In this document: in pieces, positions 1-9,200 of the stretch
Numbering within the stretch: position 1 is the stretch's first letter
Layout: each line of letters starts with the position of its first letter
Virus record (IMG/VR): IMGVR_UViG_3300046811_000044
Span: 1 to 28,499 of that record
Reading direction: 5' to 3' (one strand)
Source of the DNA: a virus
Length of the DNA: 28,499 nt
Position numbers and translations under genes: made by a program
Notes under the pieces: model-generated
Told to the model about the DNA's origin: nothing
Seen by the model: the letters and a program-made list of their open reading frames with translations, nothing else
Database searches by the model: none

Positions 1-1182
1 CCATCTAACAAGGTCTATGGTTATTACCTGGGTACAAATACCCTTGGTCTAGTTACTGACTGTGTTGTTACCGGAGTAGAGTTCCGTAACTGTCCTACTT
101 ATGCATTGGATATTGTTAACGCTCTTCGTGTAGCGGTCAACAACTGCTTCAGCCACGATAATGGTGGAACTTTAGGAAGTTTTAATAACTGTTCTGGATT
201 CGAAATTCTGAGCGATGATATAGTTCTTGAGAACTGCCGTGCTGTGGGTAATGCCAACAAGGGATTTATTGTTGGAGAAAGCGGTGTCCCTCATAAGAGA
301 GTTCGCATGCTCGGATGTACTGCTCAGGGAAATATCAGTGATGGCTTTAATTTCCACGACGGAGTAGCTGATAGCAGTATTATTGGATGTACCAGTCGTG
401 ACAATACAGCAGCAGGTATCAATATCTCCAGCTCCTCTATTCGTAACAATATTATTGGAAATACTCTTACGGGTAACTCCAACAATGGTATTCGTCTGGA
501 TAACACCAGCTACGCAATTGTCCATGGAAATATCTTGGATGCCAACGCTACGGCAAGCTCTGGTAATCCGGAGCTTTATTTGGTGACAGGTTCCAACCAC
601 AATATTGTTTCGCATAATATTGTCAATTCTGTTACTTCCAGTACAAGCATCGTAGAGCATGATACTGCTGATTTTAATAACTTCAGATCTAACATATTTA
701 ACAAGACTTTTACTTTGTTGGGTGCAAATTCCAATACTGTAGATTCTAATGTGGTTACCACTGTCAATGGACACGCACCGGTTTCTGGTGCTGTGACTCT
801 TACTGCTACTGATGTTGGCGCGTTGACTCAGGCAACTGCTGATACTCGCTATTCCTTCTTGACCGAGACTGTGAATACAGTAGCTTCTTCGGGTGCTACT
901 CAGACTATCCCAGCAGTTACGTCTTCTACTATTTCCGATATCACTCTATCTAATAACTGTACATTTACATTTCCAACAGCTACGGCTGGAACTTCCTTTA
1001 CTCTTGTTCTTAGACAGGACGGAACAGGAGGACGTACAGCAACCTTCCCAGCAGGAACCAAGTGGGCTAGTGCTATCGCCCCTACTGTGACTTCTACTGC
1101 TAGTGCTGTAGATGTATTCACATTCCTTTGTGTTAATGGTGTGGTTTGGATGGGCTTCACTGGTGGACAGGATATGCGATAA
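1..1182 (+). CDS. Tail spike / fibre with right-handed beta-helix (5' end outside window)
   Basis: The frame is open from base 1, so the gene starts upstream of the window. The visible part has repeated short strands rich in Asn, Gly, Ile and Val (for example NNIIGNTLTGNSNNGIRL and HNIVSHNIVNSV), which is the PbH1/NosD-type parallel beta-helix signature used by phage tail spikes to bind or cleave surface polysaccharide. After the helix comes a short linker (VNGHAPVSGAVTLTATDVGA) of the kind found in tail fibres, then a compact C-terminal domain of about 100 residues, rich in Thr and Ala. I see no catalytic motif that I can assign, so depolymerase activity is only possible. The stop overlaps the next start by one base. 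The fold class is fairly certain; the exact role is inferred from context and composition. Confidence 0.75.
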   Translation, partial: PSNKVYGYYLGTNTLGLVTDCVVTGVEFRNCPTYALDIVNALRVAVNNCFSHDNGGTLGSFNNCSGFEILSDDIVLENCRAVGNANKGFIVGESGVPHKRVRMLGCTAQGNISDGFNFHDGVADSSIIGCTSRDNTAAGINISSSSIRNNIIGNTLTGNSNNGIRLDNTSYAIVHGNILDANATASSGNPELYLVTGSNHNIVSHNIVNSVTSSTSIVEHDTADFNNFRSNIFNKTFTLLGANSNTVDSNVVTTVNGHAPVSGAVTLTATDVGALTQATADTRYSFLTETVNTVASSGATQTIPAVTSSTISDITLSNNCTFTFPTATAGTSFTLVLRQDGTGGRTATFPAGTKWASAIAPTVTSTASAVDVFTFLCVNGVVWMGFTGGQDMR

Positions 1183-1883
1183 TGAAAGCAGCTACTAGAA
1201 TCCGTATAGCCTCCAATAAGGTGAAGAATAATACACTATTAGTACAAAATGTGGGAGCGGTAAATTCTGCACAGGTTGCTGGTACTACATTGGCTATTAC
1301 TGTGCCAACTGGTGGTATTCCCATAGGTCATACTCTAATTATTAGATCAGCATATGACTTCACTAATACTGCCCCCACGATTGCTGATTCCCGTAGTAAT
1401 ACTTATACGACTATAAGAACTTCTGCGGGAACTGCTAATGCTATGCGAGCTAGTATCCACAGATGTGCGGTTACTACTAACCTATTGGCAGGGGATACAA
1501 TTACTATGACTTACCCTGTATCCATTATTAATAGAGCAGCGGTTATTGACGAATTCTCTGGAGTAGTAACGCCCCATGTTGCTGACGGAAACAATGGGGC
1601 GACTGGAGTTTCTACTACGCCCGATACATCTCTGACTACTACTCTTCCGGTAGACTTGGTAATTGGAATGGTTGGATCTACCGCCCCCGTTACGGATGGA
1701 TACACACAGGATTCCGCATGGACTGGTCTTACCCGAACAGGTACTCAGGCCGGAACCACACCGTTTATCAGTGTGGGTGGTGGATATCGACTTCCTACCA
1801 GTACGGGTACATTCCACTACAAGCCAGTTCTTGCCAATAGCGCCACCTGGGTTGACTTTGTCGTTGCTCTAAAGTCCACATAA
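1182..1883 (+). CDS. Probable virion beta-sandwich protein, function unknown
   Basis: This 233-residue protein starts at an ATG that shares its A with the preceding stop (TAATG), with AGGA nine bases upstream. A longer reading from a TTG at 1146 would run into the spike gene and has no better ribosome site, so I reject it. The sequence is rich in Thr, Val, Ser and Ala and predicted to be mostly beta strand, with stretches such as VAGTTLAITVPTGG and LPVDLVIGMVGSTAP typical of jelly-roll proteins attached to phage fibres. There is no signal peptide, membrane segment or catalytic motif. Translational coupling to the spike gene suggests a partner or secondary adhesin. It could also be a fibre-assembly protein; I cannot name a family. 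Confidence 0.6.
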   Translation: MKAATRIRIASNKVKNNTLLVQNVGAVNSAQVAGTTLAITVPTGGIPIGHTLIIRSAYDFTNTAPTIADSRSNTYTTIRTSAGTANAMRASIHRCAVTTNLLAGDTITMTYPVSIINRAAVIDEFSGVVTPHVADGNNGATGVSTTPDTSLTTTLPVDLVIGMVGSTAPVTDGYTQDSAWTGLTRTGTQAGTTPFISVGGGYRLPTSTGTFHYKPVLANSATWVDFVVALKST

Positions 1884-1891
1884 GGAGACTA

Positions 1892-2506
1892 ATGTTTATC
1901 TTTAATGAAGACAGAGCTATGGTCAATAAGTTCTCCAACCTTGTAGTGGGAGATGTTAATGCCCCAGATTCGGGAAGAGCCGTAGAAGTCTTATGGCTAG
2001 ATCCTGAAACAGAATTAGTAAATCTTAACTTCCCATGTATTGTCATCAACAACACTGGAATAGTATTTGATGAGGAAAGAGCGGCAGCAGGATGGTTCCA
2101 GCTTCCCTATACTCCCGAAGGTTTTGAATCTTGGGATAATCCGGAGGAGGTAGCTCAGTCTCCTTACTTCGCTCAGACACCAATACCCTATAATATTAAT
2201 TATGAGATAGAAGTGTTATCCCGAAATAACAAACATTCCACGTTTCTTACTGCCGTGTTATCTGGGCCGGATTTTCTCAGTGCCAGATTTGGTTATCTAG
2301 AAATTCCAGAAGACGGAACCATTAGAAGAATGGATCTTGTGGCTGGTCCGGACAGACAAAGTATTCATGATAGGGATGACAAGAGATTATTTTCTTCGGT
2401 CTATTCAGTAAGAGTTTCCACTGAACTTCTTCCAAAGGAGATCGAAGCGTACAGTATCGTCAATACAGTTGTTAAAGACATTTATATCTTGCCTCCCGAA
2501 ATCTAA
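1892..2506 (+). CDS. Probable tail completion / tail terminator protein
   Basis: The gene encodes 204 residues, with AAGGAG (1882-1887) overlapping the previous stop and the ATG five bases on. No motif is diagnostic. The protein is soluble, mixed alpha/beta, acidic in the middle (TPEGFESWDNPEEVAQSP), and ends with a strand-rich segment. The role is inferred from position only: in contractile-tailed phages the gene just before the sheath usually encodes the tail terminator or a head-tail completion protein (T4 gp15/gp3-like), and the length fits. An upstream neck protein is an alternative. Structural comparison with gp15-like and Neck1-like proteins would decide. Confidence 0.4.
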   Translation: MFIFNEDRAMVNKFSNLVVGDVNAPDSGRAVEVLWLDPETELVNLNFPCIVINNTGIVFDEERAAAGWFQLPYTPEGFESWDNPEEVAQSPYFAQTPIPYNINYEIEVLSRNNKHSTFLTAVLSGPDFLSARFGYLEIPEDGTIRRMDLVAGPDRQSIHDRDDKRLFSSVYSVRVSTELLPKEIEAYSIVNTVVKDIYILPPEI

Positions 2507-2528
2507 TTATTAAGCCAGGAGATATTAC

Positions 2529-4430
2529 ATGGTTTATCAAAGACCAGGCGTATACATTAATACGTCGCTTAACCCATTAACTCCGGGTGCTTCTGCGCCT
2601 GGTCAATCAACCGCAGCATTCGTAGGAGTACATACTCAGGGTCCTACTACACCTACATTGGTGACAAGCTGGAATCAGTTCACCAATCTCTTTGGTGGAT
2701 TCGGTAACGGTCAGAATCTTTTGCCCTTCGCTATCTGGCAGTACTTTGCTAATAATGGTAATCAGTGTTATATAGTAAGAGCTGCTGCTACTGATGCCGT
2801 TGCGGCTAACGAGACTCTTAATGACCGAGAGGTCGGGGCAGGTGGAATCCTTCCTCCTACTGGGGTAACAGCTACTCCGGGTGGAACCACAACACCTTCC
2901 TACACATATGAGTACACCGTAACAGCAGTAAATGGTACTGGAGAGACCAATGGTGGGGTACCTATTACTGCCATTGCTAACCAGACACTTACCAACACCA
3001 ATAATGTAGTTATTAACTGGACTGCGGTAGTAGGTGCTACCAGTTATAATATCTACCGTCGTAACCTGACTACTGGTGGGGTAACAGCTATTCCTTTGAA
3101 GCTGAGTTCTGTAACTTCTCCAACTGTTACATTTACCGATAATGGTACCTTCACGCCGCTTGGTTCTATTCCTCTATTCAACACAACAGGTACTCCAGTT
3201 CCTATCCTGAAGTTTATTGCCAGTGCCGTAGGTACGTGGGGCAACCAGACTTATGTTGATATCACTGATAGCCCTTATGGTGGTGGAAGAGTAAATATTG
3301 TAGTTCGATACGGTGGAACTACTGACGCTTTCATTGTGGAAAGATTTGTAGATGTAACTATGAATCGTACGGATTCTAGATATCTGGTATCTATGATCAA
3401 CTCCACAGTTCTTGGTTCCAAGTATATTCGTGCTGTAGACCTGGGAACATACACAACATGGACAACAGCTCAGACACCGCAGACACAGAGTGCTGTAGCC
3501 CTTTCTGGAGGATCTGATGGAGTAGCTTCTCCTAGCCTACTGTCTGCTACACAGCAGCTTTCAAGTATTCAGGGAAACTTGGATATTAATCTTCCGGGTA
3601 TTTACAGTACAGCTACCCTTAATCCTATTCTGGCTTTCACAAATACCAAGTCGAATATGTTCGTAGTTATAGATACTCCTCCTGCAACTATCGGAGCAGA
3701 TGGTGTAACTCCTAGCGAGTCCGCAACAGCCAATAGTTACTACGCAATGGTTATCGGTAACACACAGATTACTCCTACAGCTCAGGCTGCTATCTACGGC
3801 CCTTGGCTACAGGTTACTGATCCTACTTCTACAGTTCCGGGTGCTACAAAGACTCTTCCTCCGGGTGGTGCCGTTTTGGGAATTTATTCTCAGACAGACG
3901 CTAAGGCTGGTGTACAAAAGGCCCCTGCTGGTGTAACCATTCCTCTGCAAAGAGTTGTCGGTGTTGAGCTAGCATTCCAGGACACAAATCTTGATACACT
4001 AAATACCAATGGTATTAATATCAATAGATTTATCTCCGGATATGGTTTCTGTGTCATGGGTACTCGTACCTTGCTTCCCACTCTTCCAAGTCGTTATGTC
4101 CCAATTCAGCGCACATTGATGAGTATTCAATTCAATTTGACTCAGCTTACTCAATTTGCTATCTTCGAAAATAATAATGGAGATCTGTGGTCCAGACTTT
4201 CTGCTGTAGTTAGACAGTACTTACAGGGAATCTGGCAGCAGGGAGTTCTTCAGGGGGATATTGCTGATCAAGCATTCTTTGTACAGTGTGATGCAGACAA
4301 TAACACAGCTACCACAATCGCTGCTGGCGAAGTCCATGTCAAGGTTGGTCTTGCTCTAAATACTCCTGCCGAGTTTGTTGTTATTGATATTAATCAAATG
4401 TCCAGCAACTCTACTACAGTTCTTCCATAA
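2529..4430 (+). CDS. Contractile tail sheath protein with inserted Fn3-like domain
   Basis: The sheath subunit surrounds the tube and contracts to drive it through the cell envelope. The 633-residue protein has the sheath hallmarks: the N-terminal PGVYI strand, QCYIVRAAA around residues 79-87, the G-x-WGN segment near residues 235-239, and a C-terminal handshake region ending AEFVVIDINQ. Between the RAAA strand and the WGN segment lies an extra stretch, about residues 109-221, that reads as a fibronectin type III-like fold: PPTGVTATPGG, YTYEYTVTAVNGTGET, then NWTAVVGATSYNIYR. Such a domain would sit on the outer surface. AGGAGA (2516-2521) precedes the ATG. It is followed eleven bases later by the tube gene, as expected. 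Sheath identity is secure; the insert is a fold-level call. Confidence 0.93.
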   Translation: MVYQRPGVYINTSLNPLTPGASAPGQSTAAFVGVHTQGPTTPTLVTSWNQFTNLFGGFGNGQNLLPFAIWQYFANNGNQCYIVRAAATDAVAANETLNDREVGAGGILPPTGVTATPGGTTTPSYTYEYTVTAVNGTGETNGGVPITAIANQTLTNTNNVVINWTAVVGATSYNIYRRNLTTGGVTAIPLKLSSVTSPTVTFTDNGTFTPLGSIPLFNTTGTPVPILKFIASAVGTWGNQTYVDITDSPYGGGRVNIVVRYGGTTDAFIVERFVDVTMNRTDSRYLVSMINSTVLGSKYIRAVDLGTYTTWTTAQTPQTQSAVALSGGSDGVASPSLLSATQQLSSIQGNLDINLPGIYSTATLNPILAFTNTKSNMFVVIDTPPATIGADGVTPSESATANSYYAMVIGNTQITPTAQAAIYGPWLQVTDPTSTVPGATKTLPPGGAVLGIYSQTDAKAGVQKAPAGVTIPLQRVVGVELAFQDTNLDTLNTNGININRFISGYGFCVMGTRTLLPTLPSRYVPIQRTLMSIQFNLTQLTQFAIFENNNGDLWSRLSAVVRQYLQGIWQQGVLQGDIADQAFFVQCDADNNTATTIAAGEVHVKVGLALNTPAEFVVIDINQMSSNSTTVLP

Positions 4431-4440
4431 GGAGTGAAAT

Positions 4441-5019
4441 ATGGCTACAACTCTTGACTCACCAATAGCCAAGGCTAAGCCTTCTATTGGTCATTTAGCG
4501 ACTGATCCATTAAGAAATTTCAAGTTCAATGTCAATATCATCCACCCTACTCTTCAGGGTTTTGCGACTATGGGATTTATGACAGTAAGTGGTTTAAATA
4601 TCACCACTGAAGTTATCCCATACCGTGAAGGTGGAATGAATACTACTACACAGAAGATGCCGGGCCAGTCAGACTTCAGTCCTATCACGCTAAGTCAGGG
4701 AGTTGCCGTTGGCGCAGGACCGATGTGGCAGTGGATGAAGCAATTATTTACAGTTCAGCAGGGAACAGGAACAGGAGCTCCTGGTACTGACTTCCGCGCA
4801 ACCGTGGACGTTATGGTGCTTGCTCACCCCGTAGTTTCTAGTCAGGTTCCGGTAAAGGCTGTCTACCGTATCTACAATGCTTGGCCAACTTCTATTGCCT
4901 TCTCTGATTTCGATGCTGGAGCCAATGCTGTTCTTATGCAGCAGATGAGCTTGGCTCACGAAGGATTCGACTTCAAGCTAGCAACGTCAATAGGATTAAG
5001 CGGCGTTTCGTTCAATTAG
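4441..5019 (+). CDS. Tail tube protein (T4 gp19 family)
   Basis: This 192-residue protein forms the rigid inner tube. The sequence follows the T4_gp19 family pattern: DPLRNFKFNVNI at the N-terminus, a FMTVSGLNITTEVIPYREGG strand and loop near residues 46-65, MPGQSDFSPITLSQGVAVG, then a WQWMKQLF helix around residues 96-103, and a C-terminal beta section. The length is normal for the family. AAGGAG precedes the start closely and the gene lies directly downstream of the sheath gene, the standard sheath-tube pairing that keeps their output matched. A 95-base gap follows with no strong promoter or terminator that I can see, containing only a 12-codon ORF at 5061. Confidence 0.93.
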   Translation: MATTLDSPIAKAKPSIGHLATDPLRNFKFNVNIIHPTLQGFATMGFMTVSGLNITTEVIPYREGGMNTTTQKMPGQSDFSPITLSQGVAVGAGPMWQWMKQLFTVQQGTGTGAPGTDFRATVDVMVLAHPVVSSQVPVKAVYRIYNAWPTSIAFSDFDAGANAVLMQQMSLAHEGFDFKLATSIGLSGVSFN

Positions 5020-5114
5020 CTAAAACTTTAAGTAGAGGATAAAACTATAGGGGCTGTAGAATGGTTACAACAATACGCGCCCGAATTACTAGTAACTAAA
5101 CTGGAGAATTAATC

Positions 5115-5978
5115 GTGGAATTTCAAAAGCCTGAATATAGTATGTCTTTCGATGACTCTCCAGGTGAGGTCATTAAGGGTAATGATCAATCCCTTAATGA
5201 CCTTACTCAAAAGATTCTTAAGTCTACTAATCCTGCTCCTGTCATTGAAGATGTTCCTGATACTTATGTAAAGCTTCCGGCAGGATTGGTTTCCGGCGAC
5301 GAAGTTATTCAAAATGCAGAGGTAAGAGAGCTTACTGGTAAGCATGAAGAGCTACTGGCCAAGGCCAAGCTTTCCAATAATGCGGCCAAATATATTGACA
5401 CCCTACTTCAGTGTGGTGTTGTTTCCGTTGGAGAGGCACCAGCCACCAGTGCTCTGCTGGATACTATGCTTCAAGGAGATCTTGATGCTCTTATCATGGG
5501 AATCCGTAGAGCCACCTTTGGCGCTACCTTTGAAGTATTCAATGTAGCTTGTCCAACTTGTGAGGCCATGAACGACCTTGAGATGGATCTAACGGATATT
5601 CCTGTCAAGGAATTGGATGATCCTCTGGTTAGGGAATTTATCGTGGATCTTCGTAAGGGAAGAAAGGCCCGAGTACAGTTCCCGACTGGTGCTCTTCAAA
5701 AGGAATTATTTAAGAAGCAAATTGATATTACTGAGATGAATAGCGTTACGCTGGCAACTTGCGTACTTTCCTTCATTGACGCCAAGGGTAACGAGCGTCC
5801 GTGTAATGGTCTACTGGACGTACGAGATCTCGGGGTATCTGACCGTAGAACTCTACAGGAGTATATCTATACCAATCAGCCGGGACCAAGATACGACCAG
5901 GTAACTGCGCAGTGTCATTCCTGCGAAGGTGAGGTCCCTGTCCCTCTAACTGTGGGTATTCTGTTTCGGGAACTTTAA
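5115..5978 (+). CDS. Tail assembly chaperone / baseplate hub assembly protein (T4_baseplate family)
   Basis: The 287-residue product starts at GTG 5115 with GGAG (5103-5106) upstream. It matches the order of the T4 gp26-like T4_baseplate family: a LPAGLVSGDEV strand, a VRELTGKHEELLAKAK region, the LQGDLDALIMGIRRATFG helix, then CPTC (Cys146/Cys149). A second CHSC pair (Cys267/Cys270) near the C-terminus makes a likely zinc ribbon. In contractile phages and injection systems this gene sits between tube and tape measure and helps assembly. The last codons read CTG TTT CGG GAA CTT TAA. An ORF without a start codon follows in the +1 frame, so the chaperone is probably also made in a longer frameshifted form. 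Family call is good; the exact role is inferred. Confidence 0.82.
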   Translation: MEFQKPEYSMSFDDSPGEVIKGNDQSLNDLTQKILKSTNPAPVIEDVPDTYVKLPAGLVSGDEVIQNAEVRELTGKHEELLAKAKLSNNAAKYIDTLLQCGVVSVGEAPATSALLDTMLQGDLDALIMGIRRATFGATFEVFNVACPTCEAMNDLEMDLTDIPVKELDDPLVREFIVDLRKGRKARVQFPTGALQKELFKKQIDITEMNSVTLATCVLSFIDAKGNERPCNGLLDVRDLGVSDRRTLQEYIYTNQPGPRYDQVTAQCHSCEGEVPVPLTVGILFREL

Positions 5979-5979
5979 T
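5968..5979 (+). promoter_or_regulatory. Putative programmed +1 frameshift site (CTT TAA)
   Basis: At the chaperone's last sense codon, CTT (5973-5975) is followed by TAA. A tRNA reading CUU can slip one base onto UUU and continue at AAT 5977 in the frame that stays open to 6204. This is the same geometry as the CUU UGA shift in the bacterial prfB gene, including a G-rich element (GGGA, 5968-5971) directly upstream that could weakly pair with 16S rRNA. The downstream frame is closed by TAA at 5947, so any shift must occur in the roughly 30 bases before the stop. A -2 shift would give the same frame and is not excluded. Confidence 0.6.
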
Positions 5980-6204
5980 TACCAGAATCTTTATAAAGAC
6001 TACGAACAATTGGTAGACGCATATCATTGGCCTTTATCCGAAAGTAAGGAACTTACCTTCAGGGAGCGCCGACACTGGGTATCCAGATATTTGTATAAGC
6101 TGAACCAAGAGTACGAAAGAATGAATCAACTTAATAATCAAAACCAAACCACTATGAGATCCGTGGGACAGGGCGTTACTTTCAGTGGAATACCTTATAG
6201 GTAA
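5977..6204 (+). CDS. Frameshift-encoded C-terminal extension of the tail assembly chaperone
   Basis: Seventy-five codons remain open in the +1 frame after the chaperone stop. The first in-frame ATG is at 6121, after the conserved-looking part, and no ribosome site precedes the only early alternative start (TTG 6010), so independent translation is unlikely. The segment YKDYEQLVDAYHWPLSESKE followed by FRERRHWVSRYLYKL resembles the short HWP...ERRRW proteins found next to T4_baseplate genes in contractile injection systems (DUF6760-like). Its position directly upstream of the tape measure is where the T half of G/GT-type chaperones lies. The fusion product would be about 362 residues. Coding potential is clear; the expression mode is inference. 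Confidence 0.65.
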   Translation, partial: NYQNLYKDYEQLVDAYHWPLSESKELTFRERRHWVSRYLYKLNQEYERMNQLNNQNQTTMRSVGQGVTFSGIPYR

Positions 6205-6239
6205 TATAATGGAAGTACTAAACTAACTAGGAGATTTCA

Positions 6240-9200
6240 GTGGCTGAAGCTAATATCGGAGCCAGCCGCTTGTTGGGGACCAATGGTCTCCAGCAGGCGG
6301 TTGATTCTTTAGAGAACCAAATTAAAAGATTATCCAATGACTTCTCCAGATTATCTACCAGCATAGGAAATATGTCGGGAACCACCAATAGATCCGCAGG
6401 TGGTTCTATGGCTGGTAATAGCTGGAATACAAATTCAAATAGAGGATACTATTCTTCCAATGGTGGGGGTGGTATTTTTACCGCCTACGCTACGTTTGGT
6501 AACGCTGGCAATAATAATCCCAATAGAAGACGTAATGGTGGTGGAGGAAACTTCAACACTGGGAGCACACTGAGTGGCGGCATTCCTAATGGTGGGGCTA
6601 GATTTTCCTCAGCTGTGGGTATGGGCGCTAGTGTTATGGCTGGCCTTACTGCCTACGGTAACAGAAATATGTCCTCAAATATGCAGATGGATATGGCCGC
6701 CAACTATGCTTCTCGTATGGGTGGTATCGGACCTGGTGGCTACGATCAATCACGTATTGCTGCACAGCGCGCTTTGTTCTCCAATAATTATCTTGGTCTA
6801 AATGTAAATGATATGGCCGCTGCTGGTTATATCAATACCTATACTTTTGGTAGGGCTGCGCAGAATAATGGCGGTGTTGATCCCGCTTATGTTCGACAGA
6901 TGTCACAAGTTCAGGGATTCGGATACAACAGTCCTACTCAAGGCGCTACTGGTGCAGCTACTGCCGCACAGGAATCGTATACAGCTAGATCCTTGTTAAT
7001 GAGTCGTGCTATGGGTATCGCACCAACCATGGGTGCCGGAGGGGTGCAGACTCCCATGGGTGACATTGCCCGTTCCATCATGTCCAGATCTTTGAATCCT
7101 GGACGTTCTTATACTCCCTCTAACATTGCGTCGGCTCTTGGCCAAGGTGGTGGACTATCTGTAAACCTTCAGTACATGGGTCAGCAGATGGGTTGGAGTC
7201 AGGGAACTATCCAAGAGTACAGAAATTACATGACTAACTTTGTTAACGCACAGTCCAAGGGAATGTCTGCGGGAACTTTTGATACTTTACTTACTAAGGC
7301 GCAGGCTGGTAATACTTCCGCACAGAATCAGCTAAAGTCTGTGGGTGTAGGTTCTACTATGTTCGAGACTCAGAGAAATCTGAATTCTACTCGTACCACT
7401 CGACAGGAAGATATTCTGGAAAGCCTTGCTCCCGCTTTCAACACAGCTACTGATGTGGTAAATAAGTTCAGTTCTGCTCTTACTAAGCTCCTACAAAATA
7501 CAGGTTTGGATAAAGCAATAGGAACCGGAGCCGGTTGGGGTAGTGCTATCTCTGGAGGGCTAGGAGGCTTCTCTGGCGGCCTTGGAGCTGCTGGTGGATT
7601 CATGACAGCTATGCGTCTATTCAACATGTCTGGGGGCCTTTCTGGAGGCTTGGGAGGACTATTCGGTAGGGGTGCTAGTGCTGCCGGAAATGCGGGTGGA
7701 TTACTTAATGCCACTCGTGGAGCCAACGGGGTTTATAACATTACTAATCTTGCCAATGGTGCTGGTGGAGCAAGTCTACTAGCCCGTGGTGGTCCTTATG
7801 CGGCAGCTGGTGCTGCTGTAGCAGGGGCAGGAGTATTGGGATGGAAGGGTGCAGTAAGCTCAGAGGCTAACAATGAAAATGTGTGGCTACAAGGAATGAG
7901 TACGGCCCTTAAGTACAATCCTGCTGATCCTTTAAGCGCAGCATACCGAGGAGTTGGGGGAGTTCGTAGAGCCTATGACAAGTTCATCACAGGAAAGAAC
8001 AAGGAAAGTTTCTGGAGTCTCCTTAATCCTTGGGGACAAGAGAAGAGAATGACCAACACAGATGGTCGATCCGGTGGAGGAGCTGCCTCTAATCCTGCGG
8101 GTGGTGGAGATTCCGGTAACTCTAATGGAGCTACTAATGGTTCTGGAGCTACTGATTCTCAGATTATCCAGTTTGCGGAATCCCAGTTGGGTGTTCCCTA
8201 TGTATGGGGAGGGACTACTCCCGGTAAGGGATTCGACTGTTCCGGATTGATCCAATGGGCATACGGTAAGGCTGGAATAAGTCTTCCTAGAACTTCTGAG
8301 GAACAGCAAGGTGTTGGTACAGAGGTCGGTCTTAATGCCGTACAGCCGGGGGATCTTCTATTCAAGGGAACCCCCGCTCACCACGTGGCTATGGCTATAG
8401 GTGGTGGAAAGATTATTGAAGCCCCACACACAGGATTAAACGTACGTATTAGATCCTTTAGTGCTGGGGAGTTTACCAACGCTAAGCGTGTTGTTGGTAA
8501 CGTAGGAAGTGCTGGATCTCTTCTCAATGGAAACACGGGTAATGCGGTAAGTAATACTCTGAGCTCCGCACAGTCAAGAAGTGGTGGTAATGCTGGAGAT
8601 CTTTCCGGTATCAGTGAGCGCGCAGTGGTTCTATCGGCCCTTTCCGGCTCTATTGGAAGTCTTCCCGCAACTGTTGGTGCCAAATCTACTGGAGCAACTA
8701 GCGGAACTTCCCAGCTAGGAACTACTCCAACTGGTTCTGGAGGAAATGATAAGAGTTCTCTGCAATCCTACGCTCGTCAGCTTCTTTCCAAGTACGGTTG
8801 GGGAGACCAATGGAATTCCTTTGATGCTCTAGTTATGTCCGAATCCGGATGGGATTACGAGGCTACTAATCCTACTTCTGGAGCTTATGGTATTCCGCAG
8901 TCTTTGCCCGGAAGTAAAATGTCATCCGCTGGCTCTGATTGGCGTACCAGTGGGGACACGCAGCTTCGTTGGATGATGGATTACATCAACGACAGATATC
9001 ACTCTCCCAATGCAGCTTGGTCTTTCCACCAGAAGAATAACTGGTATGCCTCCGGGGCCTGGAGTCTTGACCAGGATCAGACTGCTGAGGTTCACAAGGG
9101 AGAAATGATTCTCCCTGCCAAGCAAGCCGAGACCGTACGTAGTGCTATTGTTAATGCTATTACCAATAAGTCCGATAGTGGAACTGGTACGGGAATCACC

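Noticed and set aside
172-774. 200-codon minus-strand frame opposite the beta-helix spike
   Set aside because: Composition mirrors the plus-strand repeats; no domain, no ribosome site, and every other gene runs rightward.
1146-1181. Upstream TTG start for the 233-residue protein
   Set aside because: It would overlap the spike gene by 37 bases; ATG 1182 in TAATG context with AGGA is the better start.
5061-5099. 12-codon ORF (ATG to TAA) in the gap between tube and chaperone
   Set aside because: Too short to support; only a weak GGGG upstream. A leader-peptide role cannot be shown.
7370-7726. 118-codon minus-strand frame opposite the tape measure, rich in Pro and Ala
   Set aside because: It is the complement of the Gly/Ala-rich part of the tape measure and has no start signals.
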